Assembly: GCA_031376385.1 (NCBI GenBank)
Contig: JANMDQ010000018.1
Span: forward strand, 1-64,000
DNA from: Aquisediminimonas sp031376385
Lineage (GTDB): Bacteria; Pseudomonadota; Alphaproteobacteria; Sphingomonadales; Sphingomonadaceae
Direction: 5' to 3'
DNA length: 64,000 nt
In this document: one piece after another, positions 42,930 to 50,873 of the stretch
How the letters are laid out: every line of letters starts with the position of its first letter
Numbering within the stretch: the stretch's first letter is position 1
Notes under the pieces: model-generated
Database searches by the model: none
The model's input: only the letters and a program-made list of their open reading frames with translations
What the model was told of the DNA's origin: nothing
Made by a program: the position numbers and the translations under genes

Positions 42930-43236
42930 GCAACCCAAAGCGAGCGTGAAGCTCAGTCAATATGACGTGATCCGCAGCCCGCACATCACCGAAAAGGCCA
43001 CCATGGCATCTGAATATAACGCTGTTGTATTCAAAGTTGCCAATGATGCGTCGAAGCCGGAAATTAAGGCAGCGGTAGAGGCCCTTTTCAATGTGAAGGT
43101 TCTGACCGTCAACACCATTGTCCAAAAGGGAAAGACCAAAAAGTGGAAGGGCACGCCCTACACTCGGTCCGACTTCAAAAAAGCAATCGTGCGGTTGGCT
43201 GAAGGCCAATCAATCGATGTGACCACGGGGATTTAA
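42922..43236 (+). CDS. rplW: 50S ribosomal protein L23
   Basis: Tunnel-exit protein that docks signal recognition particle and trigger factor. 104 residues; YDVIRSPHITEKATM, VKVLTVNTI and GKTKKWKGTPYTRSDFKKA are typical. Overlaps the end of rplD. Confidence 0.95.
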   Translation: MAKQPKASVKLSQYDVIRSPHITEKATMASEYNAVVFKVANDASKPEIKAAVEALFNVKVLTVNTIVQKGKTKKWKGTPYTRSDFKKAIVRLAEGQSIDVTTGI

Positions 43237-43241
43237 GCGCC

Positions 43242-44078
43242 ATGGCACTAAAGCATTATAATCCAACCAGCCCGGCTCGCCGCGGTCTGATCTTGGTGGA
43301 TCGTTCCGCCCTGCACAAAGGAAAGCCCGTCAAGGCGCTGACTGAAGGCAAGCGTAAAACGGGTGGCCGCAATAATAAGGGCCATGTGACATCGCGCGGC
43401 ATCGCTGGTGGTCACAAGCAACGCTATCGCATTATCGACTTTAAGCGTCGGAAATGGGATGTCGAAGCCACAGTTGAGCGTCTGGAATATGACCCCAACC
43501 GCACCGCGTTTATCGCACTGGTCAATTATCCAGACGGTGAACAGACTTATATCATCGCGCCGCAGCGTCTTGCCCCTGGTGACAAGGTTATTGCTGGCAA
43601 GAAAACCGATGTGAAGCCTGGCAACGCCATGGAACTCGGCCAAATGCCTGTTGGTACCATTGTCCACAATGTGGAAATGAAGCCCGGCAAAGGTGCTCAG
43701 ATCGCTCGTTCGGCAGGCACTTATGTGCAAGTCGTTGGTCGCGATAAGGGCATGGTCATTGTCCGCCTGAACTCAGGCGAGCAACGCTACATCCGTTCGG
43801 ATTGCATGGCGACTGTTGGTGCTGTCTCTAACCCAGACAACGCCAACACAAATCTTGCCAAGGCTGGCCGCAACCGCTGGAAGGGCATTCGTCCTCTTAC
43901 GCGCGGTGTGGCAAAGAACCCAGTCGATCACCCTCATGGTGGTGGTGAAGGCCGGACCTCTGGTGGTCGTCATCCTGTGACGCCGTGGGGCAAGCCGACC
44001 AAGGGCGCACGCACTCGCAACAACAAATCGACTGACAAGATGATCATCCGGTCACGTCACGCGAAGAAGAAGAGGTAG
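43242..44078 (+). CDS. rplB: 50S ribosomal protein L2
   Basis: Peptidyl transferase centre protein, 278 residues. GRNNKGHVTSRGIAGGHKQR, the GVAKNPVDHPHGGGEGRT motif with the conserved His, and the basic C-terminus are present. Confidence 0.97.
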   Translation: MALKHYNPTSPARRGLILVDRSALHKGKPVKALTEGKRKTGGRNNKGHVTSRGIAGGHKQRYRIIDFKRRKWDVEATVERLEYDPNRTAFIALVNYPDGEQTYIIAPQRLAPGDKVIAGKKTDVKPGNAMELGQMPVGTIVHNVEMKPGKGAQIARSAGTYVQVVGRDKGMVIVRLNSGEQRYIRSDCMATVGAVSNPDNANTNLAKAGRNRWKGIRPLTRGVAKNPVDHPHGGGEGRTSGGRHPVTPWGKPTKGARTRNNKSTDKMIIRSRHAKKKR

Positions 44079-44080
44079 TC

Positions 44081-44359
44081 ATGGCTCGTTCCGTCTGGAA
44101 AGGTCCGTTTGTTGACCTTCATCTCTTGAAGAAAGCCGAAGCTGCTGTTGAAGCAGGCAGCCGCACTGGCCCGATCAAAACTTGGTCGCGTCGTTCGACA
44201 ATCCTGCCTCAGTTCGTTGGCCTCACTTTCAGCGTCTATAATGGCCGCAAGTTCATTCCTGTTTCGGTTAACGAAGACATGGTGGGCATGAAGCTTGGCG
44301 AATTTTCACCGACGCGGACTTTTCCGGGTCATGCCGCTGATAAGAAGGGCAAACGCTAA
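44081..44359 (+). CDS. rpsS: 30S ribosomal protein S19
   Basis: 30S head protein, 92 residues. MARSVWKGPFVDLHLLKK start, IKTWSRRSTILPQFVG and FSPTRTFPGHAADKK are diagnostic. The stop and the rplV start share a base (TAATG). Confidence 0.97.
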   Translation: MARSVWKGPFVDLHLLKKAEAAVEAGSRTGPIKTWSRRSTILPQFVGLTFSVYNGRKFIPVSVNEDMVGMKLGEFSPTRTFPGHAADKKGKR

Positions 44360-44739
44360 TGGGTAAGCAAGTCGCCCCGCGCCGCGTTGCTGAGAACGAG
44401 GCTCTTGCCGTCGCTACGATGGTTCGTGGTTCTGATCGCAAGCTCAACCTTGTTGCGGGCCTGATCCGCGGCAAGAAAGTAAGTCACGCCCTCAACATCC
44501 TGTCCTTCTCAAAGCGCGCTATGGCGCTTGATGTGAAAAAGGTGCTGGCATCGGCAATTGCAAACGCAGAAAACAACCATAACCTGGATGTGGATGCTCT
44601 TGTCGTTGCAGAAGCCAGCGTTGGCAAGTCAATGTCGATGAAGCGGTTCGCCACACGTGCGCGCGGCCGTTCATCGCAGATCGTGAAGCCGTTCAGCCGC
44701 ATTCGTGTGGTTGTCCGCCAGATCGAAGAGGAAGCATAA
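44359..44739 (+). CDS. rplV: 50S ribosomal protein L22
   Basis: Tunnel protein whose beta hairpin narrows the exit tunnel. 126 residues with KLNLVAGLIRGKKVSHALNI and the hairpin MKRFATRARGRSSQIVKPFS. Confidence 0.96.
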   Translation: MGKQVAPRRVAENEALAVATMVRGSDRKLNLVAGLIRGKKVSHALNILSFSKRAMALDVKKVLASAIANAENNHNLDVDALVVAEASVGKSMSMKRFATRARGRSSQIVKPFSRIRVVVRQIEEEA

Positions 44740-44740
44740 T

Positions 44741-45436
44741 ATGGGTCAGAAGAGCAACCCGATTGGCCTTCGCCTGCAAATCAACCGTACTTGGGACAGC
44801 CGCTGGTTTGCCCGGGGCGCTGAATACGGGCGTTTGCTTCTCGAAGATTTGAAGCTGCGCGAATTCATCTTCAAGACGCTGCCACAGGCTGCGATTTCGA
44901 AGGTCGTGATTGAGCGTCCGGCCAAGAATTGCCGTGTATCCATCTATGCTGCGCGCCCCGGTGTGATCATCGGCAAAAAGGGCACGGATATTGAAAAGCT
45001 GCGCAAGCAGCTGGCCGCAATGACAAAGAGCGATGTGTCTTTGAACATTGTCGAAATCCGCAAGCCAGAAGTTGATGCGCGTCTTGTCGCGCAAGGTATC
45101 GCTGATCAGCTGGAGCGCCGGATTGCTTTCCGTCGCGCCATGAAGCGCGCCGTGCAATCTGCGATGCGTTTGGGTGCTGAAGGCATTCGGATCAATTGCG
45201 GTGGCCGCTTGGGTGGCGCAGAAATCGCGCGGACTGAATGGTACCGCGAAGGCCGCGTTCCGCTCCACACGCTGCGTGCCAATGTCGATTATGCTGAAGT
45301 GCAAGCGCATACAGCTTATGGCGTTTGCGGCATCAAGGTTTGGATTTTCAAGGGCGAAATTCTGGGTCATGACCCGATGGCGACTGATCGCCTGATGGTT
45401 GAGGCGCAGACATCCGGCGTCCGCCCGGCACGCTGA
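44741..45436 (+). CDS. rpsC: 30S ribosomal protein S3
   Basis: mRNA-entry protein with a KH domain, 231 residues. MGQKSNPIGLRLQINRTWDS at the start and VIIGKKGTDIEKL (KH loop) are clear. ATG 44741 was chosen; an upstream in-frame ATG at 44705 lies in rplV. Confidence 0.97.
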   Translation: MGQKSNPIGLRLQINRTWDSRWFARGAEYGRLLLEDLKLREFIFKTLPQAAISKVVIERPAKNCRVSIYAARPGVIIGKKGTDIEKLRKQLAAMTKSDVSLNIVEIRKPEVDARLVAQGIADQLERRIAFRRAMKRAVQSAMRLGAEGIRINCGGRLGGAEIARTEWYREGRVPLHTLRANVDYAEVQAHTAYGVCGIKVWIFKGEILGHDPMATDRLMVEAQTSGVRPAR

Positions 45437-45446
45437 GGAACAGAAA

Positions 45447-45878
45447 ATGTTGCAACCAAAGAAAACCAAATTCCGCAAGGCGTTTAAGGGTCGTATTCAC
45501 GGCGATGCGAAAGGCGGCACTGCGCTCAACTTCGGGTCTTATGGCCTGAAAGCGATGGAGCCGGACCGTCTGACAGCCCGTCAAATCGAAGCTGCTCGTC
45601 GTGCCATCACCCGCGCGATTAAGCGTCAGGGTCGTTTGTGGATCCGCATTTTCCCAGACGTGCCTGTCTCAGCCAAGCCTGCCGAAGTTCGCATGGGTAA
45701 GGGTAAGGGCTCGCCTGAATATTGGGCCGCTCGTGTGAAACCAGGTCGTATCCTGTTTGAACTTGACGGCGTTCCTGGCCCCGTTGCCGCACTTGCCTTT
45801 GAGCGTGCGGCAATGAAACTGCCAATCAAAGTGAAGGTTGTTGCCCGTCTGGGTGATACCTCGCATTTGGGAGCCTGA
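45447..45878 (+). CDS. rplP: 50S ribosomal protein L16
   Basis: Large-subunit protein near the A-site tRNA elbow, 143 residues. MLQPKKTKFRKAFKGRIHG start and the RMGKGKGSPEYWAARVKPG loop. The in-frame ATG at 45399 lies in rpsC and is unlikely. Confidence 0.97.
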   Translation: MLQPKKTKFRKAFKGRIHGDAKGGTALNFGSYGLKAMEPDRLTARQIEAARRAITRAIKRQGRLWIRIFPDVPVSAKPAEVRMGKGKGSPEYWAARVKPGRILFELDGVPGPVAALAFERAAMKLPIKVKVVARLGDTSHLGA

Positions 45879-45880
45879 TC

Positions 45881-46087
45881 ATGACCAAATTTGCAGACAT
45901 CAAGGTCAAGACTGATGACCAAGTTGCAGAGCAGCTGGGCGAACTGAAGCGTGAGGCGATGAACCTTCGCTTTCAGGCTGCGACCAGCCAGCTGGAAAAG
46001 CCGTCACGTGTGCGCGTTGTGCGCCGTGACATTGCCCGCCTCAAGACGCTTCAGGGCCAACGCGCCTCTGACGCTGCCAAGGCATAA
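45881..46087 (+). CDS. rpmC: 50S ribosomal protein L29
   Basis: Small helical protein at the tunnel exit, 68 residues. EQLGELKREAMNLRFQAAT and RVRVVRRDIARLKTL match the family. Confidence 0.95.
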   Translation: MTKFADIKVKTDDQVAEQLGELKREAMNLRFQAATSQLEKPSRVRVVRRDIARLKTLQGQRASDAAKA

Positions 46088-46097
46088 GGAAAACGAC

Positions 46098-46364
46098 ATG
46101 CCAAAACGTGTACTCACAGGGACAGTCGTTTCCGATAAAAACGATAAGACCGTCGTGGTGAAGGTTGAGCGCAAAGTGAAGCATCCGCTTTACGGCAAGA
46201 TCATCCGTCGCTCGAAAAAATATCATGCCCATGACGAAGCCAATCTGGTGAAGGAAGGTCAAACCGTTCGCATTGAAGAATGTGCACCGATCTCCAAGAA
46301 CAAGACATGGCGCGTGATCACCGATGTTGCGGCTCCTGCTGCTGCTCCAGTTGCGGAGGGTTAA
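46098..46364 (+). CDS. rpsQ: 30S ribosomal protein S17
   Basis: Primary 16S rRNA-binding protein, 88 residues. MPKRVLTGTVVSDKNDKTVV start and KYHAHDEANLVKEGQTVRI. ATG 46098 follows AAGGAAAAC; earlier in-frame ATGs lie in rpmC. Confidence 0.96.
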   Translation: MPKRVLTGTVVSDKNDKTVVVKVERKVKHPLYGKIIRRSKKYHAHDEANLVKEGQTVRIEECAPISKNKTWRVITDVAAPAAAPVAEG

Positions 46365-46367
46365 TCC

Positions 46368-46736
46368 ATGATCCAGATGCAATCCAATCTTGATGTCGCG
46401 GACAACTCTGGCGCTAAGCGCGTTCAGTGCATTAAAGTCCTTGGCGGATCAAAGCGTCGTGTTGCTGGCGTTGGAGACATCATTGTGGTGTCAATCAAGG
46501 AAGCTGCTCCACGCGGTAAAGTGAAGAAAGGTGACGTGCACCGTGCCGTCATCGTTCGCACACGCAAAGACATCCGTCGTGCCGATGGGTCCACCATCAG
46601 GTTCGATACAAATGCCGCTGTTCTGGTCAACAAGAACGCAGAGCCCATCGGAACCCGTATTTTCGGCCCCGTGGTTCGCGAACTTCGCGCCAAGAATTAC
46701 ATGAAAATCATCAGCCTTGCGCCGGAGGTGCTCTAA
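46368..46736 (+). CDS. rplN: 50S ribosomal protein L14
   Basis: Interface protein contacting 16S helix 14, 122 residues. MIQMQSNLDVADNSGAKRVQ start and the GTRIFGPVVRELR block. TAATG overlap with rplX. Confidence 0.97.
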   Translation: MIQMQSNLDVADNSGAKRVQCIKVLGGSKRRVAGVGDIIVVSIKEAAPRGKVKKGDVHRAVIVRTRKDIRRADGSTIRFDTNAAVLVNKNAEPIGTRIFGPVVRELRAKNYMKIISLAPEVL

Positions 46737-47056
46737 TGGCCGCTGCTAAAATCAAAAAGGGTGACGCTGTTGTTATCTTGTCTGGCAAGGACAAGGGCAA
46801 GCACGGTGTTGTGACTATGGCCATTCCCAAGGATGGCAAAGTCGTTGTCGGCGGCGTGAACATGATCACCCGTCACGTGAAGCCAAGCCAGGGCAATCCT
46901 CAGGGTGGTCTTGACCGCCGCGAAGCGCCGATGGCCGTTTCCAATGTAGCAATCGAAGACCCAAAGACTGGCAAAGCCACACGCGTTCGTTTTGAAACAC
47001 GTGACGGCAAAAAGGTCCGGGTCGCCGTTAAGTCGGGGGAAGTGATCAGTGGCTAA
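46736..47056 (+). CDS. rplX: 50S ribosomal protein L24
   Basis: Assembly-initiator protein, 106 residues, with the KOW motif KKGDAVVILSGKDKGKHGVV and NMITRHVKPSQGNPQGG. Confidence 0.96.
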   Translation: MAAAKIKKGDAVVILSGKDKGKHGVVTMAIPKDGKVVVGGVNMITRHVKPSQGNPQGGLDRREAPMAVSNVAIEDPKTGKATRVRFETRDGKKVRVAVKSGEVISG

Positions 47057-47624
47057 GGATTACACACCGCGCCTCGAAGGCCTCTATAATGACATGATCA
47101 TCAAAGCGATGACGGAGAAATTTGGTTACACCAACACGCTCCAAGTTCCTCGCCTTGGTAAGATCGTGCTCAATATGGGTGTCGGCGAAGCGACGCAGGA
47201 CAAGAAAAAGGTCGATATTGCGGCTGCTGAAATGGAATTGATTGCAGGCCAAAAGCCAGTGATCGCCAAGGCCAAGAAATCGGTTGCTCAGTTCAAACTG
47301 CGCGAAGGCATGCCAATTGGCTGCAAGGTCACATTGCGCCGTTCGCGCATGTATGAATTCCTTGACCGGTTGATCACCATCGCTCTGCCCCGCGTTCGGG
47401 ATTTCCGCGGGCTGAACGAAAAGTCATTCGATGGTCGTGGCAACTATGCCATGGGGTTGAAGGAACAGCTGGTTTTCCCGGAAATCAGTTATGACAAGAT
47501 CGAAAAGATCCGTGGCATGGACATCATTGTCACCACAACCGCACAGACCGACGATGAAGCACGTGAACTGCTTCGTTTGTTCGGTTTCCCTTTCCCTCAA
47601 GAAGAGATGCAACAGGCAGCGTAA
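47049..47624 (+). CDS. rplE: 50S ribosomal protein L5
   Basis: 5S rRNA-binding protein, 191 residues. VPRLGKIVLNMGVGEATQD, FKLREGMPIGCKVTLR and MDIIVTTTAQTDDEARELL are diagnostic. GTG 47049 overlaps the rplX end by eight bases. Confidence 0.96.
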   Translation: MAKDYTPRLEGLYNDMIIKAMTEKFGYTNTLQVPRLGKIVLNMGVGEATQDKKKVDIAAAEMELIAGQKPVIAKAKKSVAQFKLREGMPIGCKVTLRRSRMYEFLDRLITIALPRVRDFRGLNEKSFDGRGNYAMGLKEQLVFPEISYDKIEKIRGMDIIVTTTAQTDDEARELLRLFGFPFPQEEMQQAA

Positions 47625-47665
47625 TGCTGTCTTTCCATCGACAAGGAAGGACGAGGACTTAAGTC

Positions 47666-47971
47666 ATGGCGAAACTGAGTTCCATTAACAAAAACGAACG
47701 TCGTAAGAAGATGGTGAAGAAATACGCCAGTCATTACGCGAAGTTGAAGGCTATTGCCGGTGACGAGAAGCAGGACGATACAGATCGCCTGATGGCTCGG
47801 CTGAAGATGGCTGAGATCCCCCGCAACGGTAACCCCACGCGGGTTCGCAATCGTTGCGAACTCACCGGGCGCCCACGCGCTTATTATCGCAAATTCCGGC
47901 TCTGCCGTATTCAGCTGCGTGATCTGGCCAACAAAGGCATGATCCCCGGTGTGACTAAGTCGAGCTGGTAA
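47666..47971 (+). CDS. rpsN: 30S ribosomal protein S14, zinc-free type
   Basis: 30S head protein, 101 residues, the long form without the CxxC zinc motif. MAKLSSINKNERRKKMVKKY start, NRCELTGRPRAYYRKF and LCRIQLRDLANKG. Confidence 0.96.
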   Translation: MAKLSSINKNERRKKMVKKYASHYAKLKAIAGDEKQDDTDRLMARLKMAEIPRNGNPTRVRNRCELTGRPRAYYRKFRLCRIQLRDLANKGMIPGVTKSSW

Positions 47972-47982
47972 GGGAAACTATA

Positions 47983-48378
47983 ATGGCATTGACCGATCCC
48001 TTGGGTGATATGCTCACCCGCATTCGTAATGGCCAGCGGGCTAAGAAGGACAGCGTCGTGACGCCTGCTTCTAAACTGCGTGCCAATGTTCTCGAAGTGC
48101 TGAAGCGCGAAGGCTATATTCGCGGTTACACCGAAGAGGAAGTCGCTGGACATCCTGGTCTGCGCGTTGAACTCAAATATTTTGAGGGTCAGCCCGCAAT
48201 CAAGCATGTCGCCCGCGTTTCTAAGCCCGGTCGCCGTGTATATTCGGGCAGTTCAGAACTTCCCACGATCCGCAACGGTCTGGGCATCACCATCGTATCG
48301 ACGCCGCGCGGTGTTCTTTCCGATGCCGAAGCCCGCGACGCCAATGTTGGCGGCGAAATTCTGGCGGAGGTTTTCTGA
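47983..48378 (+). CDS. rpsH: 30S ribosomal protein S8
   Basis: 16S rRNA central-domain protein and translational autoregulator of the spc operon in E. coli. 131 residues; DPLGDMLTRIRNGQRAKKD and GLGITIVSTPRGVLSDAEA. ATGA-type junction with rplF (TGATG). Confidence 0.97.
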   Translation: MALTDPLGDMLTRIRNGQRAKKDSVVTPASKLRANVLEVLKREGYIRGYTEEEVAGHPGLRVELKYFEGQPAIKHVARVSKPGRRVYSGSSELPTIRNGLGITIVSTPRGVLSDAEARDANVGGEILAEVF

Positions 48379-48911
48379 TGAGCAGGACTGGCAAAAAGCC
48401 CGTTACCATACCCGCAGGTGTCACAGCGACGCTTGATGGTGGTATGGTTTCGGTGAAGGGCCCCAAGGGTGCCCTCTCCATTCCCATGGTTCCCGAAGTG
48501 ACTTATGCTTTGGATGATGGCTTGCTGACGGTGCGTCCTGCGAATGAGACCAAGCGGTCTCGCGCATTTTGGGGCATGCAGCGGACTTTGCTTCAAAACC
48601 TTGTCACGGGTGTGACGACTGGTTTTTCCAAAGTGTTGGAAATTACCGGCGTTGGTTACCGCGCCAATTCTCAGGGCAAGAACCTGAAATTGCAGCTTGG
48701 TTACAGCCACGACGTTGATATGCCAGTGCCCGAGGGCCTGGAAGTGAAGACACCCGATCAGACCACGATTGAGATATCGGGGGCTGATGCTCAACTGGTT
48801 GGTCAATTCGCCGCTGAAATCCGCCGCTGGCGGAAGCCTGAGCCGTACAAGGGCAAGGGCATCAAGTATCGCGGCGAGTATATCTTCCGCAAGGAGGGTA
48901 AGAAGAAATAA
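48378..48911 (+). CDS. rplF: 50S ribosomal protein L6
   Basis: Protein near the sarcin-ricin loop, 177 residues. SRTGKKPVTIPAGVTATLDG start and RRWRKPEPYKGKGIKYRGE at the C-terminus. TAATG overlap with rplR. Confidence 0.97.
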   Translation: MSRTGKKPVTIPAGVTATLDGGMVSVKGPKGALSIPMVPEVTYALDDGLLTVRPANETKRSRAFWGMQRTLLQNLVTGVTTGFSKVLEITGVGYRANSQGKNLKLQLGYSHDVDMPVPEGLEVKTPDQTTIEISGADAQLVGQFAAEIRRWRKPEPYKGKGIKYRGEYIFRKEGKKK

Positions 48912-49267
48912 TGGCAAAGAAACTGACATCTTTCCAAAAGCGCCGTCAGCGCGTTCGCACGGGCTTAGTGTCTCGTGGTGGTGCGCGGCCTCGTTTGTCC
49001 ATCCACCGTTCTGGTCGTCATATCTATGCGCAGGTGATTGATGATGCAGCGGGCAAGACAGTGGCAGCAGCATCCAGCATCGAAAAGGATGCTCGCGCGT
49101 CCACCGGTGCGACCAAGGATGCAGCAGCAGCTGTCGGCAAAGTGGTTGCTGAACGCGCCATGAAAGCTGGCGTGACCAAAGTTGTTTTCGATCGCGGGGG
49201 GTTCCTCTTCCACGGTCGCGTCAAGGCGCTTGCAGAAGCAGCGCGCGAAGGCGGATTGGAGTTCTAA
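48911..49267 (+). CDS. rplR: 50S ribosomal protein L18
   Basis: 5S rRNA-binding protein, 118 residues. RPRLSIHRSGRHIYAQVIDD and VFDRGGFLFHGRVKALAEAA match. TAATG overlap with rpsE. Confidence 0.96.
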   Translation: MAKKLTSFQKRRQRVRTGLVSRGGARPRLSIHRSGRHIYAQVIDDAAGKTVAAASSIEKDARASTGATKDAAAAVGKVVAERAMKAGVTKVVFDRGGFLFHGRVKALAEAAREGGLEF

Positions 49268-50001
49268 TGGCTGACGAAATCGAAAATACAGTCGCTGCCG
49301 TTGGTGCGGGTTCCGCACCTGAAGGCGAAAGCGCGCCTCGCGGTCGCGGCGGTCCACGTGGTGGTCGCGGTGGCGGCGCTGGTGGTGGTCGTGATGGTGG
49401 TCGCGGTGGCAACAACCGTGGTCGTCGTGATGACAAGCGGGGTGGCGCTGGTGCCGACGATGGTGGCGAAGAACTGATTGAGAAACTGGTTCACATCAAC
49501 CGCGTGTCCAAAACTGTGAAGGGCGGTAAACGTTTTGGCTTTGCAGCTCTGGTGGTTGTGGGCGACGGTAAGGGCCGGGTCGGTTTTGGCCACGGTAAAG
49601 CGCGCGAAGTTCCTGAGGCGATCCAGAAGGCCACAGCTGCTGCAAAGCGTGCGATGGTCCGGGTTCCGCTAAAGGAAGGCCGCACGCTTCATCATGACGG
49701 TGCTGGCCATTTTGGTGCTGGTCGCGTGAATGTTCGCTCGGCTCCGCAGGGGACAGGCATTATCGCTGGTGGCCCAATGCGTGCCGTGTTTGAATCGCTG
49801 GGCGTTGCTGACGTGGTGACTAAGTCAGTCGGAACATCAAACCCCTACAATATGATCCGGGCAACCTTTGAGGCTCTCAAAGAACAAACCAGCCCGAAAT
49901 CAGTGGCACAGCGTCGCGGCAAGAAAATTGCTGATCTGCTGCGTCGCGGTGGCGCAAGCGTTGTTGAGGCGGAAGCTGACGCAGCGGCAGTGGTGGAGTA
50001 A
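49267..50001 (+). CDS. rpsE: 30S ribosomal protein S5 with Gly/Arg-rich N-terminal extension
   Basis: Fidelity protein of the 30S subunit. The S5 core starts near residue 68 (EELIEKLVHINRVSK) and includes FGFAALVVVGDGKGRVGFG and GIIAGGPMRAVFE. Residues about 20-60 are an RGG-rich tract (RGRGGPRGGRGGG and GGRGGNNRGRRDD), so the protein is 244 residues against 167 in E. coli. The extension is read in frame from the overlapping ATG and is typical of sphingomonads; it may bind RNA. Confidence 0.96.
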   Translation: MADEIENTVAAVGAGSAPEGESAPRGRGGPRGGRGGGAGGGRDGGRGGNNRGRRDDKRGGAGADDGGEELIEKLVHINRVSKTVKGGKRFGFAALVVVGDGKGRVGFGHGKAREVPEAIQKATAAAKRAMVRVPLKEGRTLHHDGAGHFGAGRVNVRSAPQGTGIIAGGPMRAVFESLGVADVVTKSVGTSNPYNMIRATFEALKEQTSPKSVAQRRGKKIADLLRRGGASVVEAEADAAAVVE

Positions 50002-50005
50002 GATC

Positions 50006-50194
50006 ATGGCCGACACAAAGAAAACAGTGACGATCAAGCAGACGGGGTCGCCCATCCGCCGCAAGCATGACCAGCGCGAAACGCTGATTGGCTTGGGTCT
50101 GAACAAAATGAACCGGGTCCGTGAACTGGAGGATACCCCTTCGGTGCGCGGCATGATCCGCAAGGTCCAACATATGGTGACAGTGGTTAGCTAA
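50006..50194 (+). CDS. rpmD: 50S ribosomal protein L30
   Basis: 62-residue large-subunit protein: VTIKQTGSPIRRKHDQRETL and LNKMNRVRELEDTPSVRGMI. The longer in-frame ORF from 49868 lies in rpsE; ATG 50006 is correct by family. Confidence 0.95.
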   Translation: MADTKKTVTIKQTGSPIRRKHDQRETLIGLGLNKMNRVRELEDTPSVRGMIRKVQHMVTVVS

Positions 50195-50239
50195 CGACCT
50201 CTTCCACCAGCGCGAACAAAGCGAAAGCGAGTGCAGACT

Positions 50240-50770
50240 ATGAAACTTAACGACATCAGTGACAACCAGGGTGCCCGTAAGCGCCGTATGCGCGTGGCGC
50301 GCGGTATCGGTTCGGGCAAAGGCAAGACCGCTGGTCGCGGCCAGAAAGGCCAGACGAGCCGCTCAGGCGTCTCGATCAACGGATTTGAAGGCGGCCAGAT
50401 GCCCCTTCACATGCGCCTTCCAAAGCGCGGCTTTAACAATATCTTCGCCAAGGATTGGGCCGAAGTGAACCTCGGCATGATCCAGAAGCTGATCGATCTG
50501 AAGAAGCTTGATGCGAAGGCTGTGATCGACCACGCGACGTTGCAGGCTGCTGGTCTGGCGCGCGGTGGTAAAGATGGTCTCCGTCTGCTCGGCAAGGGTG
50601 CGATCACTTCGAAGCTATCCTTCCTCGTGCACGGCGTATCTGCTGGCGCGAAGGCCGCTGTTGAGGCGGCTGGTGGCACTGTGGAAATCATTCACGTTGT
50701 GCCAGCGGCGGAAAAGGCGCTTGCGAAAAAGGGGCTCGTTCGCGCGGAACGTCTCGCGAAAAGAGTTTGA
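50240..50770 (+). CDS. rplO: 50S ribosomal protein L15
   Basis: Late-assembly protein, 176 residues. MKLNDISDNQGARKRRMRVA start, GSGKGKTAGRGQKGQTSRSG and the FEGGQMPLHMRLPKRGF segment. ATG 50240 preferred to GTG 50231 by the family N-terminus. A 103-base spacer follows before secY. Confidence 0.96.
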   Translation: MKLNDISDNQGARKRRMRVARGIGSGKGKTAGRGQKGQTSRSGVSINGFEGGQMPLHMRLPKRGFNNIFAKDWAEVNLGMIQKLIDLKKLDAKAVIDHATLQAAGLARGGKDGLRLLGKGAITSKLSFLVHGVSAGAKAAVEAAGGTVEIIHVVPAAEKALAKKGLVRAERLAKRV

Positions 50771-50873
50771 TTGGTTAATTGGCCTTAGACATGGGCCAAA
50801 GCTTCACTATATAGCAGCGATGGGGGGCAATTTGCTTTCCGTCGCTGTTTAGTTTTCTGGGTTTGAACCGCAT

